A stretch of 27,675 nucleotides of DNA from assembly GCA_002381945.1 (NCBI GenBank), contig DFXY01000027.1, forward strand, positions 35,014-62,688, given 5' to 3'. The first letter of the stretch is position 1; each line of letters begins with the position of its first letter. This document shows positions 21,796 to 27,675 of this stretch, piece by piece. Position numbers and translations under genes: made by a program. Origin of the DNA: Bacteriovoracaceae bacterium UBA4096 (GTDB lineage Bacteria; Bdellovibrionota; Bacteriovoracia; Bacteriovoracales; Bacteriovoracaceae). The notes beneath the pieces were generated by a model. The model did not search any database. It saw nothing but the letters and a program-made list of their open reading frames with translations, and was not told where the DNA came from.

Positions 21796-23289
21796 ATGAC
21801 CAAGTTATTGAAATTACTTTCTATTATTCCTTTTCTGTTCAGTTGGGGTCTCTTCGCTGCCACTTTTAAACTTTCTGAAGAAAGTCTTAGGGAAGTGGCC
21901 GAAAAAGGTTCTCCTCAGATAGACCAGATTGAAGCCGCATTTCTAAATGCAGCTGTCAAAGAAGGCGAGAAGTCTCAAGAGTATGCTCCTGAGCTTTTCG
22001 GGCGAGGTTCTTTCTCTGAAACTCATGAAAGGGCCATCATTCAGTTTCAGCCTATTTTTAGTCCTATTAAGCAGGCCCAGTTAGGTGTTCAAAAAAAATT
22101 CAGACAAGGCTTTGATACCAGTGCCTATGTAGTGACTGACCAGCGCAGTGCCAATTCTGCAGCAATCGGAAAATTTGATAATGTGACTACCACTACCCTG
22201 GCCTTCACTGTGCAGATGGATCTGTGGAAAAATATTTTTGGAAGAATGAGTAAGGCCGACCTTGAATCCTCAGAGCTGGAAAAAAAACGCGCTCAAATAG
22301 AAAAAGATATTCAACTTAAATCTTTTAAAATTTCTCTTCGGAGAGTTTATTGGTCACTGGTGGCCAATAATGAGGCCCGTCTTATTTCGCAAGAACTATT
22401 AAAAACGGCCCAGAAACAATTAGATGAATCTAAGTTACGTTTAAAGAATGCAGTTGCTGAAGCGGACGAAGTGGCCAGATATGAAGCTCAGCTAGCTTCT
22501 CGGCAGGGCACACTGTTGTATCTTGAGTATCAAAAAGAAATTTTCATAAAACAGTTAAGGAATCTTTTACCTGAGTTATCCCGCCACGAACTTGAACTCC
22601 AGAAGTATGATTTAAATAAGACTTTGACTGAAGTGTTAATGTGTACAGCTGCCATTGCACAGCAACCATCAGTACCGTTTGAACATACTCAATATGATGA
22701 AACAGTTGCACTCTTAAAACAGATTAAGTCAAACAACGCCTTGGTAAACTCCCGTTATGCTGATGCTGATGTCAGTTTATTTGGAACCGTAAAATCAACC
22801 GGAATAGGTTCAGACTCCATCCACCAGGGACTTACACGTGGGAATTACGGCGATTCATTTAGTGATCAGACTGACCAAAATCGCACTGGTTATGAAGTAG
22901 GAGTTAGTTTTAATTTACCTCTCGGGAGTGTTAAGGAAGGAACTGAACGGGTAAAAGAACTCTATGATGAGAAAAGGTTACTGGCACTCATCAACTCTAC
23001 CAATATCCAGGTTGAGACGACTCACCAGCAATTATCAAAATCTATAGCACTTCTAACCAGTGTGATTCGTGCACAAAAGGTCAGTTCTGAGCAGTTGTCG
23101 AAAAGATTAAAACTGATGCGCAAAAAGTATGAGCAGGCACGGGTGAGTGTTGATGAATTGGTCAATGACCAGGATGCTCTTTTGAATTCTGAACTCACAA
23201 CGATTGAAACGCAGTTGCAGATACTCAACACCTTATTTGATTATCTGGTCATCTTTACTGAAACTCCTTGTCCCTTTAATAGGAATTAA
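21796..23289 (+). CDS. TolC-family outer-membrane efflux channel
   Basis: An outer-membrane exit duct of about 497 residues. Signal peptide 1-21 (MTKLLKLLSIIPFLFSWGLFA, cut before ATF). Two long coiled-coil halves typical of the OEP/TolC fold: one covers about 130-230, with KTAQKQLDESKLRLKNA and AEADEVARYEAQLASR, and a repeat near the C-terminus has the RLKLMRKKYEQARVSVDELV pattern. GYEVGVSFNLPLG marks the strand region before the second half. ATG 21796 has GGAAG just upstream and starts the signal peptide cleanly; the frame runs back to a TTG at 21778. The RND gene follows after 3 bases. Confidence 0.9.
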   Translation: MTKLLKLLSIIPFLFSWGLFAATFKLSEESLREVAEKGSPQIDQIEAAFLNAAVKEGEKSQEYAPELFGRGSFSETHERAIIQFQPIFSPIKQAQLGVQKKFRQGFDTSAYVVTDQRSANSAAIGKFDNVTTTTLAFTVQMDLWKNIFGRMSKADLESSELEKKRAQIEKDIQLKSFKISLRRVYWSLVANNEARLISQELLKTAQKQLDESKLRLKNAVAEADEVARYEAQLASRQGTLLYLEYQKEIFIKQLRNLLPELSRHELELQKYDLNKTLTEVLMCTAAIAQQPSVPFEHTQYDETVALLKQIKSNNALVNSRYADADVSLFGTVKSTGIGSDSIHQGLTRGNYGDSFSDQTDQNRTGYEVGVSFNLPLGSVKEGTERVKELYDEKRLLALINSTNIQVETTHQQLSKSIALLTSVIRAQKVSSEQLSKRLKLMRKKYEQARVSVDELVNDQDALLNSELTTIETQLQILNTLFDYLVIFTETPCPFNRN

Positions 23290-23292
23290 TAT

Positions 23293-26200
23293 ATGAGAAA
23301 ATTAGCTCATTTTTGTATCACTAATCCCAAACTGACTTTCGTCGTCACCATGTTTCTTATCATATTCGGTTTACTGGGTATTAAGAAAATGAATGCGGAG
23401 TCGTATCCTTCTGTGGATTTTGCCACTGCTATCATTGAGACAGAATATTACGGTGCCACCCCTGAAGACATTGAAGTTAAAATCACCAAGCCAATTGAAG
23501 ATGAAATCCGGACTGTTTCGGGTCTGAAGGATGTTCGTTCAGTTTCTCAGGCCGGCAGAAGTAAGATTGTTGTCCGTGTGGATATGGATAATCCTAAAGT
23601 CATCGTTAAAGACGTAATGTCAGATCTTCAAAAGGCGATTGATCGTGCCAAAGATCTTCCTATCGATTTAAGGGAGAAACCTAAGTTCACGGAAATTAAA
23701 TCGGAGGAATTTGCGGCCCTGGAACTTGCTGTTGTAGGCCCTAATAATGATCGTCAGCGCGATATTATCGCTGATGCGCTTAAAGAAGATATTGAAGATG
23801 ATAAAAACGTTAAGGCAGTTGTCCTTGAAGGATACCGTGAACGTGAATTTGAGATAGAGCTTTCAATCAAAAAACTTGATGCCTTCCATATTGGTGTGGA
23901 TGAAGTTTTAAGAAAAATCCAGGCGAGGAATACCAATACCCCTGGAGGAGAGCTGGAGGATGGTTCAATTCAGCGACTGGTGAAAGTTGATGGAAAAATA
24001 AAGGATGCTCAAGAGCTCGCGATGACTCCTATCCGGTCTTCTTTTTCAGGACAGATCATTTATCTCAAAGATGTCGCTCAGGTTAAAGACGGTCAGGAAG
24101 AGGCCCGCACGCTGACCCGTTACATGGGAGAAGAGGCGACTTTACTGACTGTTCAGAAAAAGGGTGGCGCTGATACTCTGAAATTAGTGGATCATGTCCG
24201 TCCACTGCTCAAGAAGTATGAAGAAAAATATAAAGGAAAAGTTAAGTTCTATATTTTTAATGATGAAGGAGTTCGGGTTGAGGCAAAACTCAATACTCTC
24301 TCTTCCAATGCCATGTCAGGTTTGATCGTAGTTGTCTGTGTGTTGTTATTTTTCATGCCAGGACGCATTGGTATGATGGTCGCACTTTCACTACCGATCT
24401 CTCTCTTCGCCACTCTGGGTCTGATGCCTTCATTTGGATTGACCTTAAACTCAATCACCATCCTGGCCTTGATTATTTCGATGGGGATGTTGGTTGATAA
24501 CAGTGTGGTGATCTCGGAAGAATATATCCGAAGAAGGCAATTAGGGGCCAAATCACTGGATGCTGCTGTTGATACGGTTCACAATATGTGGATTCCGATT
24601 TCAGCAACCGCCTTTACCACGATTGCTGCTTTTTTACCGATGTTAGTGACCACTGGTATTATGGGACGCTTTATCTACGCCATCCCTGTTGTGGTAACCG
24701 TGGCCTTGTTATTTTGTCTTCTGGAATGTTTCTTGCTTCTTCCAATGCGTCTGCATTTGCTGGCCGGTAGGATGGATGTGGGATCTGTTGATGTTAAAAA
24801 ATCCGGATGGTTTGAAAAGTTTTCAGAAAAGTTTGAAAAGTTCATGGCCTGGGCGATAGATCACCGTTACTGGACCGCCGCTGGAGGTTTGGGGATTATC
24901 ATTTTTTCATTCATTGTAATCGGTGTTTTTAACAAATTTATCCTGTTCCCACCTGAACAAACTGAAATTTATCTTGCTCGCATAGAGTTGCCTGCTACGA
25001 CTAAGGTTGAGAAAACCTATGAAGTTACAAAACAGTTAGAAGAAAGAATCAAGGAAGTTTTAGGGGATAAAATTCTTAAGCATTCCGTTTCCCTGGCAGG
25101 AACTTCCCTGGCGATGCCTACGGATATTAAAGGTCAGTTTGGTGACAACGTTGGTCTGGTGAAAATGTATGCTACTGAGTATGCCAAGAATAATATTGTT
25201 TATACTGACGTTCTAAAAATGCTCCAGGAAATCAAGATTCCAGAAGCAGTGGAACTGACTTTTGAAGAACAGGTCAATGGACCTCCAGTAGGTGCACCGG
25301 TAACTGTTACTTTCAGATCAAATAATGGGGAGAGCCTGACATCCTTGATTGGAAAGATTACGGACAGGCTTAAAGAAGTAAATGGCATCTATGATGTTAA
25401 AGTAGATGAAGTCTATGGTCCTGATGAAGTTAAAGTTATTCTGGATTATGAAAAAGTCGACAGACTTGGCCTGACTACGGCATCAGTAGGGAACACAGTC
25501 AGAACTGCGTTGACTGGAACCTTTGTTTCTGATGTCACCTTGAATAATAAAGAAGCTGAAATAAAGGTTAAGTTTGGAGATGTTTCCAAAAAGAACATCA
25601 ATGATCTAAGTAATGTGAAGATTATGGATGCCAGAGGCAATCTGGTTCCACTTTCTCTCTTAGCGAAATTTGAAACAACCCGTGGGACACCTCAGGTGAA
25701 ACGTTATGACTATAAACGTGCCAAAACGGTAACAGCTAACGTTCAAACTAACATTATCACTTCAGTTGCCGCCAACCAGATTGTGAAGAATACTTATGAG
25801 AAAATTGCCAAAGCACATCCGGACGTTTCCATGGTCTTCGGTGGGCAGCAGGAAAGTACGAATGAATCCATGGCCTCGTTAGGAAACGCCATGGTTCTGG
25901 CCCTTATCGGCATTTATGCCATCATGGTTTATATCTTCCGTTCTTATCTGGCGCCGGGGCTGATTCTGACAACCATTCCCCTTGGACTTCTGGGAGTTTC
26001 AGTTTCTTTCTGGGCCCACGGACGTCCAGTTAGTTTCCTGGCCATGATCGGTGTGATTGGTCTGGCAGGTATTATCGTGAATAACGGGATTATTCTCATC
26101 GACTTCATTAATCAGATGAAAGATGAAGGTAAGATGACAATGCGGGAGATACTTATTAAAGCTCCCACCATTCGTCTTAAGCCGGTTATGGCGACGTCCT

Positions 26201-26457
26201 TAACAACTATGGGCGGTCTTTTCCCGACTGCTTATGGAATTGGCGGGGCAGATGCCATGCTTATTCCTATGACCATGGCCATGGCCTGGGGTCTGACCAC
26301 AGGGACTATCCTGACATTGATCTGGATTCCATCTGGTTACGCAATAATTGAGGACATGATGAAGCTGGTTAACAAAATACCATTCTTTGCTAAGCGTGCG
26401 GCCCTCAATGAGGAAGAACGACGAAACGAAGTCCTGGATGGAGCGAGGTCAGTATGA
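23293..26457 (+). CDS. RND efflux permease (HAE-type superfamily member)
   Basis: A proton-driven inner-membrane exporter, 1054 residues with the usual twelve-helix RND plan: TM1 near 12-31, two large periplasmic domains (about 35-335 and 555-860), and helix clusters at about 338-490 and 865-1030. In TM4 the AcrB Asp-Asp pair reads Asp402-Asn403 (GMLVDNSVV). In TM10 the Lys region reads GIIVNNGIILID with Asn930-Asn931, so the AcrB charge relay is not conserved. This VDN/VNN pattern occurs in a broad group of less studied RND pumps. AGGA precedes the ATG; its stop overlaps the TetR start (ATGA). No membrane-fusion adaptor gene is adjacent. Confidence 0.92.
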   Translation: MRKLAHFCITNPKLTFVVTMFLIIFGLLGIKKMNAESYPSVDFATAIIETEYYGATPEDIEVKITKPIEDEIRTVSGLKDVRSVSQAGRSKIVVRVDMDNPKVIVKDVMSDLQKAIDRAKDLPIDLREKPKFTEIKSEEFAALELAVVGPNNDRQRDIIADALKEDIEDDKNVKAVVLEGYREREFEIELSIKKLDAFHIGVDEVLRKIQARNTNTPGGELEDGSIQRLVKVDGKIKDAQELAMTPIRSSFSGQIIYLKDVAQVKDGQEEARTLTRYMGEEATLLTVQKKGGADTLKLVDHVRPLLKKYEEKYKGKVKFYIFNDEGVRVEAKLNTLSSNAMSGLIVVVCVLLFFMPGRIGMMVALSLPISLFATLGLMPSFGLTLNSITILALIISMGMLVDNSVVISEEYIRRRQLGAKSLDAAVDTVHNMWIPISATAFTTIAAFLPMLVTTGIMGRFIYAIPVVVTVALLFCLLECFLLLPMRLHLLAGRMDVGSVDVKKSGWFEKFSEKFEKFMAWAIDHRYWTAAGGLGIIIFSFIVIGVFNKFILFPPEQTEIYLARIELPATTKVEKTYEVTKQLEERIKEVLGDKILKHSVSLAGTSLAMPTDIKGQFGDNVGLVKMYATEYAKNNIVYTDVLKMLQEIKIPEAVELTFEEQVNGPPVGAPVTVTFRSNNGESLTSLIGKITDRLKEVNGIYDVKVDEVYGPDEVKVILDYEKVDRLGLTTASVGNTVRTALTGTFVSDVTLNNKEAEIKVKFGDVSKKNINDLSNVKIMDARGNLVPLSLLAKFETTRGTPQVKRYDYKRAKTVTANVQTNIITSVAANQIVKNTYEKIAKAHPDVSMVFGGQQESTNESMASLGNAMVLALIGIYAIMVYIFRSYLAPGLILTTIPLGLLGVSVSFWAHGRPVSFLAMIGVIGLAGIIVNNGIILIDFINQMKDEGKMTMREILIKAPTIRLKPVMATSLTTMGGLFPTAYGIGGADAMLIPMTMAMAWGLTTGTILTLIWIPSGYAIIEDMMKLVNKIPFFAKRAALNEEERRNEVLDGARSV

Positions 26458-27065
26458 CCGATATTGATACCAGAGAAAAAATCATGGAAGCCGCCAGGAT
26501 CCTCTTCGCTGATCATGGCTTTGAAGGCACCTCAGTACGGGAAATTGCCAAGGCGGCAGAAGTTAATGTCGCCTCACTCAATTATCATTTTTCCAGTAAG
26601 GAGAAATTATTTCTTGAGATTCTTCAGACGGGCTACACTGAGTGTGCTTTACAGTTAAAATCCATGTATGAGAACAATCAGGGGAACCTTGAACAGACCC
26701 TGATTGATCTATTCTGTTATTTTCTGGAAAATTCACCTGACTTGATTTCACATTTTAAAATGATGATGTCCTCTCAGCATTCTCATCACCTGGTATCACA
26801 GGGATCCTCGGAAGACAGTCTTTATGGACCTCCGGGCGGAATGCTGATTGCTGAGGCCCTAAAAAAAGAAGTCCCACAAGTTTCAGATGAGGATCTTATT
26901 TGGGGGATGAGGACAATATTTAGCCACATCACCCATATTGCCCTCATTCACAATTGTTGTATGAAGATGAATAACACCATTGCCTACTCATCCCAGAAGG
27001 ACTTGGAGCGGGGAATTCGGAAATTAATTCAGATGGTGCTGCGAGAGCTGAAGCAGGGAGCTTAA
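26454..27065 (+). CDS. TetR-family transcriptional repressor
   Basis: Probable local regulator of the pump operon, 203 residues. The N-terminal helix-turn-helix is classic TetR: ILFADHGFEGTSVREIAKAA (residues 16-35), then NVASLNYHFSSKEKLF (38-53). The C-terminal ligand domain (about 60-203) has several His and Cys residues (SQHSHH near 106-111, HNCCMK near 163-168), which could be structural or metal/thiol sensitive; this is only an observation. The ATG overlaps the RND stop, so it is cotranscribed and likely autoregulates through the inverted repeat at 21753-21776. Confidence 0.92.
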   Translation: MTDIDTREKIMEAARILFADHGFEGTSVREIAKAAEVNVASLNYHFSSKEKLFLEILQTGYTECALQLKSMYENNQGNLEQTLIDLFCYFLENSPDLISHFKMMMSSQHSHHLVSQGSSEDSLYGPPGGMLIAEALKKEVPQVSDEDLIWGMRTIFSHITHIALIHNCCMKMNNTIAYSSQKDLERGIRKLIQMVLRELKQGA

Positions 27066-27119
27066 CTTACTGGAATTTTATTCAGCATCTTCTTGAGGAA
27101 AAGTTAAGCATTACTTTTT
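27060..27119 (+). terminator. Possible terminator after the TetR gene
   Basis: GCTTAACTT (27060-27068) and AAGTTAAGC (27101-27109) are perfect 9-bp arms, followed by ATTAC and six T (27114-27119). The loop of 32 bases is long, and the left arm overlaps the stop codon. Moderate support. Confidence 0.45.
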
Positions 27120-27187
27120 TACTCACTCTATAGGTCTACTCTTAACGCGATGCTATGGTGTTCTTAAATAATCAAGGACTTCTATTC

Positions 27188-27675
27188 ATGCGTCTCTTTA
27201 TTTTAGGCCTTTGGCTGCTCTCGCTCCCGGTATTGGCAGATACAGTTAGCTTTCGCAATGATCGCGAAGGGGAGACTTACTATTCTTCAAGATCCAATAA
27301 ACGGGCGATGAATGCGGCCGTAAAAAAACTTGGAGAAGGTACTATTGGCGATGCCTTTAACGAGGTTTTAAAAGAGACTAAGAAAAGTAATCTCTGCTCA
27401 TTCACCTTTAATCAATCTCTCCTGCAAAAACTAAAAGATCAGAATCCTAAATTTAAAGAATATGAAGGTGCGCTCTTCTATTTAAGAAGTCACAACCTGT
27501 TGGATGATTCGGCAGTTAGAATACTGATTAATGCTCATGAGACGATTACTACGAAAGTATATGATAAAAACGAAGATCATTTACGTCTTCCCTCAGATGC
27601 TCTGACCCACGAGATCCTACCAATCATAAAAAGCTTTGAAGGTAGATTTTTACGTAATAACTGTTTTGATGATGC
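27188..27675 (+). CDS. Secreted protein of unknown function, cut off at the window end
   Basis: The frame opens at ATG 27188 with AAGGAC about 9 bases upstream and is still open after 162 codons at the right edge. Residues 1-17 are a signal peptide (MRLFILGLWLLSLPVLA, cut before DTV). The mature part is charged and helical (SNKRAMNAAVKKLGEG, VLKETKKSNLCSFTF, then DSAVRILINAHETI), with cysteines in SNLCSF and RNNCFD that may pair in the periplasm. I do not recognise a family. It stands after the TetR gene's hairpin and probably starts its own unit. Confidence 0.65.
   Translation, partial: MRLFILGLWLLSLPVLADTVSFRNDREGETYYSSRSNKRAMNAAVKKLGEGTIGDAFNEVLKETKKSNLCSFTFNQSLLQKLKDQNPKFKEYEGALFYLRSHNLLDDSAVRILINAHETITTKVYDKNEDHLRLPSDALTHEILPIIKSFEGRFLRNNCFDD

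Noticed and set aside
23293..26457. Heavy-metal (CzcA-type) RND pump
   Set aside because: TM4 reads VDN rather than the VDG typical of metal pumps, and no metal-resistance genes are nearby.
1..27675. CRISPR arrays, tRNA or rRNA genes, prophage or IS elements
   Set aside because: Read on both strands; no spaced direct repeats, no cloverleaf or rRNA-like stretches and no transposase or phage structural genes were recognised.

Overview
The window reads as a compact, moderately AT-rich Gram-negative chromosome. Outer-membrane and periplasmic machinery is plentiful: TonB/ExbB/ExbD, a TolC-type channel, an RND pump, lipoprotein signals and a beta-barrel. The gene repertoire, including a stand-alone HNH protein with a conserved helical N-terminus and an orphan TatT-like protein, fits Bdellovibrionota, probably the Bacteriovorax/Peredibacter side. 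This is judgement from protein style, not a database match. There are no rRNA or tRNA genes, IS elements, prophage or CRISPR arrays, and no gene-free stretch over 300 bases; the longest is about 200 bases at 3473-3670.

Layout. Bases 1-683 hold the PlsC end of what is probably an MFS-acyltransferase fusion. Bases 685-3472 (minus) form a three-gene set: a GST-kappa/HCCA-isomerase-like DsbA-fold protein, a small secreted protein, and an oversized adenosine-deaminase-like enzyme. A lipoprotein gene (3671-4450) follows, then an HNH gene enclosed by terminators (4515-5339), rpsU (5488-5733) and an EEP-superfamily hydrolase (5834-6775). The EEP gene diverges from a beta-barrel gene (6796-7362) that is followed by a TatT-like protein (7396-8223). 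A sulfur module comes next: cysE, a rhodanese and a previously unlisted 34-residue membrane miniprotein on the minus strand, diverging from a cysteine-synthase-family enzyme at 9519. After an HD-GYP protein with a degenerate receiver domain (10562-11896) and a YeeZ-like Rossmann protein (11968-12684), a tightly overlapping operon runs from 12784 to 17236: coiled-coil protein, SRPBCC-like protein, TesA-like esterase, YbbA-like ATPase and YbbP-like permease. DedA, a hypothetical protein, a polyprenyl diphosphate synthase and a secreted GPx-like peroxidase follow.

The right end (20123-27065) holds tonB-exbB-exbD, a hairpin, and then a TolC-type channel, an RND permease and a TetR regulator with no adaptor (MFP) gene. 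A 24-bp inverted repeat in front of the TolC-like gene is a good candidate for the TetR operator. A secreted protein of unknown function is cut off at the right edge.

I did not find a wholly new multi-gene system. The observations most worth following up are the recurring placement of a -10-like hexamer about 6-7 bases before start codons that lack a Shine-Dalgarno (possible leaderless mRNAs), the 34-residue membrane protein behind cysE-rhodanese, the TetR operator candidate, the TonB/ExbBD and adaptor-less RND neighbourhood, and the divergent deaminase-like enzyme.
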